A stretch of 45,354 nt of DNA, from positions 1 through 45,354 of the forward strand of contig JAQUEZ010000029.1 in the NCBI GenBank assembly GCA_028684915.1. The letters are read 5' to 3'. Each line of letters opens with the position of its first letter. Position 1 is the first letter of the stretch. The notes beneath the pieces were generated by a model. That model was given only the letters and a program-made list of their open reading frames with translations. It was not told the origin of the DNA and searched no databases. This document shows, piece by piece, positions 24,646 to 32,713 of the stretch. A program made the translations under genes and the position numbers. This stretch comes from Desulfobulbus sp. (GTDB taxonomy: Bacteria; Desulfobacterota; Desulfobulbia; Desulfobulbales; Desulfobulbaceae).

Positions 24646-25944
24646 ATGACATCTCGGCAACGACCGCAGGTTTGGGGCAACCCCTATGCTTGCGGCCTTT
24701 TTTTGGCATGGGGGCTGCTTAACTTGACCGCCCTGCCGCATTCTGCCCAGGCTTCCGGCTTTCGAATTACTAATCAATCCTTGGGTGCCGTTGGCATTGC
24801 CGGGGCCCACATCGCCTATACGCCTGGTCCGGATGCCAGTTATTACAACCCGGCCAACATGGTCTTTCAGCCGAATCAGTGGCGGGTGGAAACCAGTTTG
24901 ACCACCCTGAGCCTCCCCTCCATCACCTATACCGCCAACCAATCGTCGTTCTTGAACGGTGAATCCGCCAGCGAACTCTTTTTCATGCCGCTGATTCATG
25001 CCGTCTCTCCCCAGTACGGAAGGCTGCGTTTCGGATTTTCCCTGACCTATCCCTACGGCCTGGCAAAACAATGGCCCCAAGCCTACCCCCGTGCGTTTGC
25101 GCAAAAATTTTCACTCATAACGGTGGAGGCAAACCCGAGCGTGGCCTATCAGGTCAACGATTGGCTCAGCCTGGGTGGCGGGGTCAGCTTTATCTACGGC
25201 AAGGGAGAGGTAGACAATGACTTCACCAATCCGCCATTTTCCGACCTCGCCCCACTGACCTCGCTCAGCCGCTCCACTAACGCCTCGGACACATCGTTTG
25301 GGTACAATCTCGCGCTGAGCCTGCGCCCGACAGACCGCTGGAATATCGCCGCCACCTACCGCTCCGAGGTCGAGCTTGACCTTTCCGGGAGTGGCACTTT
25401 AGAGGCAATGATCGGCTCTTCTCAGGCCTTCTATTTTCCGGTCTCCACCTCTATCGGCCTCACCCTGCCAGCAGTCTTCAGCCTGGCGACCTCCTACAGC
25501 CTTGACCGGCTCACCGTCGAACTGGGATGGGACCGAACCTACTGGAGCTCCTTTAAGCAGTTGGACTTTGAATACGACCAGAACTATACCGCCACTCCCT
25601 TTGCTGTCTTTGACACCGCGATCAGCAAGAACTGGAAGGATACCAATGCCTATCGCATCGGCCTCACCTACGACTGGAATGAACGTTGGACCACCACCCT
25701 AGGCTTCGCCTACGACGAAACACCCGTACCCTCCCAAACTCTCGGTTTTGAATTGCCGGATACCGATGCCACGGTCTACTGCGCCGGTGTTCGCTACCGC
25801 TACTCGCCGAACATCGAAATCGGCCTTTCGTATATGTACCACCGGACGAAAACCCGCTCGGTGAGCAACAGCCAAGGGGTGGATGGGACCTTTACCGATG
25901 GCGGTGCCCATGCCGTTACCATCGGTCTGATCACCGCCTTCTGA
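24646..25944 (+). CDS. FadL/OmpP1-type outer-membrane long-chain fatty acid channel
   Basis: 432 residues. An export signal at the N-terminus ends near AQASGFRI. SGFRITNQSLGAVGIAGA is the FadL N-terminal hatch region, followed by PDASYYNPANM, the conserved NPA turn. The rest is a beta-barrel with alternating aromatic strands. FadL channels carry fatty acids and other hydrophobic molecules across the outer membrane. I chose ATG 24646 because GCAGGAG precedes it; an upstream in-frame TTG lacks one. It lies 57 bases before the methyltransferase gene on the same strand and could be cotranscribed. Confidence 0.9.
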   Translation: MTSRQRPQVWGNPYACGLFLAWGLLNLTALPHSAQASGFRITNQSLGAVGIAGAHIAYTPGPDASYYNPANMVFQPNQWRVETSLTTLSLPSITYTANQSSFLNGESASELFFMPLIHAVSPQYGRLRFGFSLTYPYGLAKQWPQAYPRAFAQKFSLITVEANPSVAYQVNDWLSLGGGVSFIYGKGEVDNDFTNPPFSDLAPLTSLSRSTNASDTSFGYNLALSLRPTDRWNIAATYRSEVELDLSGSGTLEAMIGSSQAFYFPVSTSIGLTLPAVFSLATSYSLDRLTVELGWDRTYWSSFKQLDFEYDQNYTATPFAVFDTAISKNWKDTNAYRIGLTYDWNERWTTTLGFAYDETPVPSQTLGFELPDTDATVYCAGVRYRYSPNIEIGLSYMYHRTKTRSVSNSQGVDGTFTDGGAHAVTIGLITAF

Positions 25945-26001
25945 ATCATTTTCCATGCAGAATCTCTCATTAAAGCGCCAAAACCGCCTAAAGGACACTC
26001 G

Positions 26002-27495
26002 ATGACACCTGCGCCCACGCCTATCTCCCCCGCCCTGCTCGATTCTGTTCTTGTTTATGCCACCATCCGTAATTTCTCCGCCGGTGAGCCCATTCTCAGC
26101 CCCGAGAGCGCCACCAATGCCTTTTACTTCCTGGTCAACGGGGCGGTGGAGGTCGGTTACACCGACCGTGTCAATACACGGATCACGGTCGCATTAATCG
26201 GCCAGGGCGAATTCTTTGGAGAAATCGGTTATTTTGATGGCGAATCCCGTGTTCGCAACATCCAGGCCACCGGCGAGGCCCGAGTCGGCATCTTTGACGA
26301 GATGGTGATGACCAAGTTGCGGGCGGCCAAGCCGGAGCTTTTTGTCGATTTTCTTATTTTCCTCACCCAGAACATCTGCGGAAAATTCCGCCGCATTGCC
26401 GGTGAGCGCGAACCGATTGCCGGTTATGCCGACTCCCTGTCCACCCGCCATGCCAGCCGCTACACCGAGGCGAAGCCCTTGCCCGCAGCCCTGGTCAACT
26501 CTTCGCAATGGCATGCTATCAGCAGCCGGATGGAAGCGTTCAAATCGGAGCTGTTCAACCTCTCCCACACATTGCAAAAGGCCGAGGCCGAAGGGCATCA
26601 GGATCCGGAAAATGAAGCTCGCTGCCATGGGGTACTGGCCGAACTCAACGCGGTGCTCCCCGAATTTGAGCAGATTATGGCTGGCAGCAAATACGGTGAA
26701 GTCATGTGGGGGTATGTGTTTAAAGAAATATTCCCCTACTTCATGCGCAGCCGTTTTGCCGAACGCGCCTATTTCAAACCCAAAGGGTATGCTGGCGATT
26801 TTTTAATGATGGAGCACATCTATGCCGACATCCCCAAAGGAGAAGGCAAACTTGGCGAAATCATCGATGCCTTTTGCCTGCAACGGCCGGGCTCCCTGGC
26901 AATCCGCGGCCGACGCATCCTGCTCAAACAACAATTAATGGATCGCAGCGCCGCCATTAACGCCCAGGGACGAACCACCCGGATCATGAACCTAGCCTGC
27001 GGCCCCAACCGTGAATTGTTCGACTTCCTCGCCGATTGCGATTTCAGCGAATCCATCGAGGCCCTGTGTGTGGACATCGATTCCGAGGCCCTGCAGTATA
27101 CCAATCAGTACGTCAACATCTTCCCCCACCGCGCTTCGATCAGACTGATGAGTGAAAATGTGATCAAGTGGGCCATGGGCCGCGCCAAACACCACATCGA
27201 GCCCCTGGATATCATCTATTCGGCCGGCCTCTGCGATTATCTCGATCCACGACTTTTTCGCGCCCTGATCACCCAATGCTACAAACACCTCAAACCCGGA
27301 GGCACCCTGCTTTTGGGTAACTTCACTTTTTATCCCGATTCCCTCTTTTTAGACAAACTACTCAAATGGGAATTGATCTATCGAACCGAAGAAGACCTGC
27401 GGGAAATTTTTGCGCCAACGCCCTTTGGCGAAAATATCGACATTCTGGTTGAACAAGCGGGCGTCAACCTCTTTGCCATGGCCACCAAGGAATAA
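26002..27495 (+). CDS. cNMP-binding domain plus SAM methyltransferase (PhcB/EF-like)
   Basis: 497 residues. Residues 20-125 are a cyclic-nucleotide-binding domain with GQGEFFGEIGYF and a following Arg (SRVR) in the phosphate cassette. Residues 230-497 are a class I SAM methyltransferase: motif I NLACGPNREL (330-339), acidic CVDID (356-360) and HLKPGGTLLLGNF. The family is often annotated as extracellular factor 3-hydroxypalmitic acid methyl ester synthesis, after Ralstonia PhcB, which makes a fatty-acid methyl ester quorum signal. Whether this protein does the same is unproved. It overlaps the next gene by one base, so it belongs to the HD-GYP operon. Confidence 0.82.
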   Translation: MTPAPTPISPALLDSVLVYATIRNFSAGEPILSPESATNAFYFLVNGAVEVGYTDRVNTRITVALIGQGEFFGEIGYFDGESRVRNIQATGEARVGIFDEMVMTKLRAAKPELFVDFLIFLTQNICGKFRRIAGEREPIAGYADSLSTRHASRYTEAKPLPAALVNSSQWHAISSRMEAFKSELFNLSHTLQKAEAEGHQDPENEARCHGVLAELNAVLPEFEQIMAGSKYGEVMWGYVFKEIFPYFMRSRFAERAYFKPKGYAGDFLMMEHIYADIPKGEGKLGEIIDAFCLQRPGSLAIRGRRILLKQQLMDRSAAINAQGRTTRIMNLACGPNRELFDFLADCDFSESIEALCVDIDSEALQYTNQYVNIFPHRASIRLMSENVIKWAMGRAKHHIEPLDIIYSAGLCDYLDPRLFRALITQCYKHLKPGGTLLLGNFTFYPDSLFLDKLLKWELIYRTEEDLREIFAPTPFGENIDILVEQAGVNLFAMATKE

Positions 27496-29201
27496 TGACA
27501 GCAGCAACGCGAATACTGAGCACCCCGGTTGAGCAAGAGCTCAAGGACCTGTTCTACCAACGGACCCGGATCTGTCTCTGGCTGGGGGCGGTCTTTTTCT
27601 CTTTCTTTGCCCTGCTGGATTTTGTCCACGCCCGCGCCTTTTTCTCTTTATTTCTGGCCTACCGCCTGAGTTTTGTGCTCATCCTGATCGGACTATTGCA
27701 ACTCCTCCGATACCCGGAGGTGAAACGCTACAGTCGTGAAGTGATGTTCGTTGCCATTCTTTTGGGCACTCTGGTGATTTCGCTGATGACGGTCAAACTC
27801 GGCGGGTTTGGTTCCGGTTATTATGTGGGTATCCTCTTGATGATTGCAGGAGGATTTTCGGTCCTGCCCCTTAATATTGCCCAATCGCTTGGTTTGGGCG
27901 TTGCCATGTATCTTATCTACGCCACAACCGTCTATCTGGGTTCGCGCCCTCTGGATGGGGAGGCCATGAACTATTTTATCAACAATAGTTTTTTCTTTCT
28001 CAGCATCGTCCTCGTCACCACGGTTCAGTGCTTCGATGAAATCCAGACCCTGCTGAATTCTCTGCGGGCGCAAAAAAGTCTCAAAACCATTAACACCGAA
28101 TTGAAGCACTACACTGGGAATCTCGAGTCTCTGGTCAAACAGCGCATGGCCCAGCTGGAAGAATCGGATCTCAAATTCCGTGATCTCTACAACAATATCC
28201 TCGACCTGGTTATTCTGATCGACCCACGCGGTATCATTCAGATGATCAACCACCATGGGGCGCAGCTGCTGGAACTTTCGGCCCAAGCATTAAAAAACCG
28301 TCCGCTGGCCGATTTTCTCCCCCCCCAGGATCGCGATTTTCTTAATCAAGAAATTCTCAGGTGCCTGGCTATGGGAGAACAGATCCGAAATATACAGATG
28401 CAGATGCTGACCTACCGGGGTCGCCAACTGGAGGTGGAATTGAACGGCAACGCGGTCACCATGCCGGAAAATCAAATCTGTTACCAGTTGATCATCCGCG
28501 ACATTACCCTGACCAAACAAATGGAAAAACAGGTCCTGGAATCCAAACAGCTGCTGGATACCTCCCGCCAGGCAGCCATCTTCGGCATGGCGAGTTTGGC
28601 GGAATGCCGCGATGATACCACCGGCGCCCATTTACTGCGGATCAGAGCCTATACCCGCATTCTGGCCATGGAACTCGCCCTGTCGCCAGATCCGCCAGCT
28701 GTGATCACCGAACATTTTATCGAAGATCTGTGCATCTCTTCCATGCTGCACGACATTGGCAAAATCGGTATTCCCGATGCCATTTTACTCAAACCCGGCC
28801 GGTTATCCGAGCACGAATTCGCGGTGATCAAGCAGCACTGCGAACTCGGCAGCAACGCGCTGGCTTCAGCGGAACGGGATTCGGAAAGCTTGTCGTTTCT
28901 TCGACTCGGCCAGGAAATCACGCGTTACCACCATGAACGGTGGGACGGTACCGGCTATCCCAATAGACTCAAAGGAGAGGATATCCCCCTTGCGGCCCGT
29001 ATCGTCAGCCTGGTTGATGTCTACGACGCCCTGACTTCGAAACGGCCATATAAGGAAGCCTTCAGTCATGAAGAGGCCTGCCGGACTATTCTTAGCGAAA
29101 GCGGTCACCTCTTTGATCCGGTGGTGGTCGCCGCCTACCTCCGGCGCGAACAGGAATTCGATCTTACCCGACAACAGATGCAGCAGATCGAGGCGCATTG
29201 A
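27495..29201 (+). CDS. Six-TM sensor with PAS and complete HD-GYP domain
   Basis: 568 residues. Six membrane helices lie within about 27-180, with a GGFGSGYYVG motif (103-112) between helices. A short coiled coil (200-222) leads to a PAS-like domain (226-340) and an HD-GYP domain (355-555). H419/D420 (HDIGK), H479-H480 and GYP (487-489) are all present, as is DVYDAL with RPYK. HD-GYP enzymes hydrolyse c-di-GMP (or related cyclic dinucleotides). It should be active. Directly follows the methyltransferase and overlaps the next gene by 4 bases. Confidence 0.9.
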   Translation: MTAATRILSTPVEQELKDLFYQRTRICLWLGAVFFSFFALLDFVHARAFFSLFLAYRLSFVLILIGLLQLLRYPEVKRYSREVMFVAILLGTLVISLMTVKLGGFGSGYYVGILLMIAGGFSVLPLNIAQSLGLGVAMYLIYATTVYLGSRPLDGEAMNYFINNSFFFLSIVLVTTVQCFDEIQTLLNSLRAQKSLKTINTELKHYTGNLESLVKQRMAQLEESDLKFRDLYNNILDLVILIDPRGIIQMINHHGAQLLELSAQALKNRPLADFLPPQDRDFLNQEILRCLAMGEQIRNIQMQMLTYRGRQLEVELNGNAVTMPENQICYQLIIRDITLTKQMEKQVLESKQLLDTSRQAAIFGMASLAECRDDTTGAHLLRIRAYTRILAMELALSPDPPAVITEHFIEDLCISSMLHDIGKIGIPDAILLKPGRLSEHEFAVIKQHCELGSNALASAERDSESLSFLRLGQEITRYHHERWDGTGYPNRLKGEDIPLAARIVSLVDVYDALTSKRPYKEAFSHEEACRTILSESGHLFDPVVVAAYLRREQEFDLTRQQMQQIEAH

Positions 29202-30904
29202 AAAAATCCGCGACACGCATGGTCCCAGACCGACAATTTCAACAGGAAGTGCTGCAACTCCACCATCAACGGGTGTACTCCATCCTACTGGTCGGGATCG
29301 GCATCATGCTCCTGTTCACCGCGCTTGATTACCTCCTAATCAGAGAACATTTTTTCGAATTTCTCCGTTATCGCCTCGGAGCGGTTAGTTTTGTCGGCCT
29401 GCTCCTGGTCGCCAACTACTTTGATCGCAACCACACCCGCGCCTGGGTTATCGGCTTTACCGGCTATCTCTTTGCAGGCTGCCTCGTTTTGCTCACGGTT
29501 TTCCGTATGGGCGGGATTGCGTCTCCCTATTATGTGGGGGTGATTGTGGCCATGACCATCTATACGGCGCTCGCCCCTCTCAGCGCTGGCCAGACCTTGG
29601 TCAGCGGCTTTGCCCTGGTGACGATCTACCTGGTTTCGATGACGTTGATCGGTCCGCTATCCGAGTATGAGGTGGTTAGTCTGTTCACCAATCTCTATTT
29701 CATGATCTGCTTTGTCTTTATCGCCGCTACCCAGAGTTGGGCTGACAATTCCGCCCGCCAGCAGGAGTACCGGTTACGCCAGGAAGAAAATCTGGCCGCT
29801 GAAAAGCTCACCCAGCAGGCAAAATTTCTCGAAAAGGAGGTCCAACGGCGCACCGAGGAACAGCAAGCAACGGAACAACGGTTTCGCATTCTCTACGAAG
29901 CGATTGTCGATGATGTGCTGCTGGTTACGGTCCAGGGGCAAATTCTCCAGGCCAATCAGCACTATCTCACCCACTATTATTGCGGGGACCTCCCGGGACA
30001 GGCCTCGTTTCTGGATGCAGTGGCCCCTCAGGATCGCATGCGGGTTGATCGTGAACTGCTGCAACCCCTTGCTCAAGGTGCGGCCATCTCGGCATGGAGG
30101 ATTGCATTGAGGTCGTGCCGAAACACGCCGGTAGAGGTGGAAATCAGTGGCGCGCTCCTGCAAAGGGGCGAAAGGAAGCTAGGCATACAACTGGTTCTGC
30201 GCGACATTACTATCCGCCAGGAGTTGGAACAAAAGTTGATCACCTCACTCAACCGGGTGCGAAAAATGGAAAACGCCGCCATTCTCGCTCTGGCCAAACT
30301 CTCCGAGTATCGAGACGTTACCCCGGGCAACCATTTGGAACGCATCCGCGAATACTGCCGCCTTCTGGCGGTGGAGTTGGCACGTCGTCCGGAATATGCG
30401 GATCAACTGACCCCAAATTTCATCCAGAACCTCTTCCAGGGCGCCATCTTGCACGATATCGGCAAAGTCGCCGTGCCCGATGAAATTCTCGGAAAAAAAT
30501 CGGCCATCTCTCTGGAAGAGGAGGCTTTGATCCGTCTACACACCCGCAAAGGGGGCGATGTGATCAAGACCATGATGGAAGACATCCACAACAGCGGTTT
30601 TTTAACGGTCGCCCAAAATATTGCTTATTTTCACCATGAACGCTGGGATGGCCGCGGCTATCCCCAAGGACTTCGTGGCGACAAAATTCCCCTCGAGGCA
30701 CGGATCATGGCCTTGGCCGATGCCTACGAAGAACAGACCGCCACACTGAGCCCGGACAAACGAAAATCCCACGCCCAGACAGTGCAGATGATCATCGAAG
30801 AGGTTGGGCACAAGTTTGATCCTGCTCTTGTCGACGCCTTCCTTCTCATTCAGGATTCCTTCAACTGGGTCCGACAGACCTTGGCAGAACCCGACTCTGA
30901 TTAG
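29198..30904 (+). CDS. Paralogous six-TM/PAS/HD-GYP sensor with degenerate tail motif
   Basis: 568 residues, the same length as its neighbour and with motifs at the same positions (H419 D420, H479-H480, GYP 487-489), so a tandem duplicate. The membrane domain has GGIASPYYVG, the counterpart of GGFGSGYYVG. The PAS-like part is at 228-340. Differences: the KPG of the first copy is GKKS here, and RPYK after DAYEEQT is lost. It may have altered activity or a sensory role only. The start is TTG 29198 with GAGG upstream; ATG 29219 has no ribosome site. Confidence 0.88.
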   Translation: MKKSATRMVPDRQFQQEVLQLHHQRVYSILLVGIGIMLLFTALDYLLIREHFFEFLRYRLGAVSFVGLLLVANYFDRNHTRAWVIGFTGYLFAGCLVLLTVFRMGGIASPYYVGVIVAMTIYTALAPLSAGQTLVSGFALVTIYLVSMTLIGPLSEYEVVSLFTNLYFMICFVFIAATQSWADNSARQQEYRLRQEENLAAEKLTQQAKFLEKEVQRRTEEQQATEQRFRILYEAIVDDVLLVTVQGQILQANQHYLTHYYCGDLPGQASFLDAVAPQDRMRVDRELLQPLAQGAAISAWRIALRSCRNTPVEVEISGALLQRGERKLGIQLVLRDITIRQELEQKLITSLNRVRKMENAAILALAKLSEYRDVTPGNHLERIREYCRLLAVELARRPEYADQLTPNFIQNLFQGAILHDIGKVAVPDEILGKKSAISLEEEALIRLHTRKGGDVIKTMMEDIHNSGFLTVAQNIAYFHHERWDGRGYPQGLRGDKIPLEARIMALADAYEEQTATLSPDKRKSHAQTVQMIIEEVGHKFDPALVDAFLLIQDSFNWVRQTLAEPDSD

Positions 30905-31121
30905 TGCATGGAATTAGGTGATTGGTCATCGGGAATAAAATGAATAGTGATTCACGCCCCTCCCCAACAACCAACATTTTTCCTTGCCGTTCCGACGCAA
31001 ATACACTAAAACCACACAGAATTAACCGACACACGCATTTTGAGCGAAAGCTAGAATTGCCCAATGCGTACTTTGTGATACCCAGTGATTAGACGCGAGT
31101 TTCCTAACGGAGGAGTAAAAG

Positions 31122-31946
31122 ATGAAAACGAACATGATGCGGACGCCGCTCATCAAATCAGCGGCAGTACTCTTAATTTTTATTCTGTTGGCCTACCTGA
31201 CCAGCGCCTCTCCCGAAGGTAGCGTTCTCAACTCGCTAGGCTTAATCATTATCGGAGCCTTCCGCTTCGTTCAATGGATCATTGCTATGGTCATCGGCTT
31301 GACGGTCTGCATCGCATTTCTTATCGGGATTTTTCTTTTTGCGGCATACCTGGTGGACAAAGATATTGCCGCTGAGAAGTATGCAGGCGTGAAAATGCGT
31401 GTAGCCGAGCTTTTAATGCCGATTTTTTCTTTTATCGGCTCTTTGCAGTGTAAAGACGGTAAATGTTGCGCATCTTCAGCACCTGCGGCTCCGGCTGCCA
31501 TCGAACTGAAAGATGAGCTCCAATCCATCATCAGTGGCGAAGTCCAGAAAGTAACTGCCTGCCAACAAACCCTGAGCGACCAATTCGCCGCCATTAACAG
31601 CAAAATTGACGCGCTGGAAGCAAAAAGTGCTGATTTTGCGGGGACAGCACAACTGGAAGCCATCGCTAGTGAGATCGCAGCCTCGGGTCAGGCATTGAGC
31701 GAAGTCAAGGGTCAGGTTGCAGCCCTTGAAAGCAAACTCAATGATACTGCAGCCAAGCTTGATGGCATTGATGCGGTGAAAATTCTCGGCGATGTTCCCG
31801 CCCGTCTGGAAAAACTCGAACAGCAGGATAACAGCTTTGACCCCCAGCCTTTGAACGAGGCCATTGAAACTTTAAAGGCGGACATGGAAGAGGTGAAAAA
31901 GAAAACTCCGGCGAAGAGCCCAGCCCGCTCCAGAAAAAAAGCCTGA
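31122..31946 (+). CDS. Membrane protein with cytosolic coiled coil and basic tail
   Basis: 274 residues. Hydrophobic helices lie at about 11-29 and 38-75 (one long or two short). A Cys-rich turn, LQCKDGKCC, is followed by an Ala-rich linker, then 130 residues of heptad-like coiled coil (IDALEAKSADF and similar) and a Lys/Arg/Ala/Ser end (KSPARSRKKA) resembling histone-like or DNA-binding tails. No known domain. It has an excellent ribosome site (GGAGGAG). It is separated from the HD-GYP genes by 217 bases and ends in a terminator. Confidence 0.75.
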   Translation: MKTNMMRTPLIKSAAVLLIFILLAYLTSASPEGSVLNSLGLIIIGAFRFVQWIIAMVIGLTVCIAFLIGIFLFAAYLVDKDIAAEKYAGVKMRVAELLMPIFSFIGSLQCKDGKCCASSAPAAPAAIELKDELQSIISGEVQKVTACQQTLSDQFAAINSKIDALEAKSADFAGTAQLEAIASEIAASGQALSEVKGQVAALESKLNDTAAKLDGIDAVKILGDVPARLEKLEQQDNSFDPQPLNEAIETLKADMEEVKKKTPAKSPARSRKKA

Positions 31947-31970
31947 TCCGGCATAGTTTTAATAATTTAA

Positions 31971-32007
31971 AAAAGGCCGCCTGCTTTTAAGCAGGCGGCC
32001 TTTTTTT
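31971..32007. terminator. Bidirectional intrinsic terminator
   Basis: GGCCGCCTGC/GCAGGCGGCC, a perfect 10-bp stem with loop TTTTAA, flanked by A-run on the left and T-run on the right. It serves both the coiled-coil membrane gene and the convergent HAD gene. Confidence 0.92.
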
Positions 32008-32020
32008 GTTTGCTTTGACC

Positions 32021-32713
32021 TCAACGCGGCAGCAACTCCTTGAAGTATTCAATCGAAGGGAAATTGCAGGAATACTGCACCCTCTGCCGACTACTGGGCC
32101 GAGCGACGTATAACAGATATGCCAAGCCGTTATCTCGCGCAGTAAACAGCACTTTTTCCGTGTCATCCACCAGTAGCGTTCGTTTTTTATCATAGCCAAG
32201 CATGGACTTCAGGCGTTCCCAGAAGAGCGGCTCTTCCTTGGCCGCTCCTACCTCGGAGGCACAGACAATGCGATCAAACCAGGGGCCAATTGCTGTTTTC
32301 TGTAATTTGATTTCCAGGGATTGGGAATGGGCATTGGTAATCAGATACAGCTTTTTTCGCCTTTTAAGGCAGAACTCGAAAAATTCGATCACATAGGGAT
32401 GGACACCGATCAAATGATTGATCCGCATCTTTAATTCCTGCAGATCAAGCCCGAGCTCACTCGACCAAAAATCAAGATCTGCCCAGTCCAAGGTATCCGT
32501 TACCTGGTCATAGCGATCAAGCAGCTGCTTTTTCGCCTCCTCCACCGTAATATCATGCACCAGGCTGTAATGCTCTGGCAGATATTGCTCCCAAAAGTAA
32601 TCATCAAAATGCTTGTCCAAAAGGGTACCGTCCATGTCCAACAGCACGGTATCGATCTCACTCCAAGGAAAGACCGGAAATATTTTTTCACAATAAAGGG
32701 GGGTAGTGCTCAT
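32021..32713 (-). CDS. HAD-superfamily hydrolase, YrfG-like nucleotidase
   Basis: 230 residues of the HAD fold: LLDMDGTLLD (nucleophile D26, acid D28), TNAHSQSL for motif II and LLVDDTEKVL for the metal pair. The overall form resembles the GMP/IMP nucleotidase YrfG of enterobacteria, which dephosphorylates purine monophosphates; this is a homology guess. The ATG lies in the ATGA overlap with the mfd stop, with GGGAG upstream. An in-frame reading 23 codons earlier falls inside mfd and is not used. Confidence 0.85.
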   Translation of the reverse strand: MSTTPLYCEKIFPVFPWSEIDTVLLDMDGTLLDKHFDDYFWEQYLPEHYSLVHDITVEEAKKQLLDRYDQVTDTLDWADLDFWSSELGLDLQELKMRINHLIGVHPYVIEFFEFCLKRRKKLYLITNAHSQSLEIKLQKTAIGPWFDRIVCASEVGAAKEEPLFWERLKSMLGYDKKRTLLVDDTEKVLFTARDNGLAYLLYVARPSSRQRVQYSCNFPSIEYFKELLPR

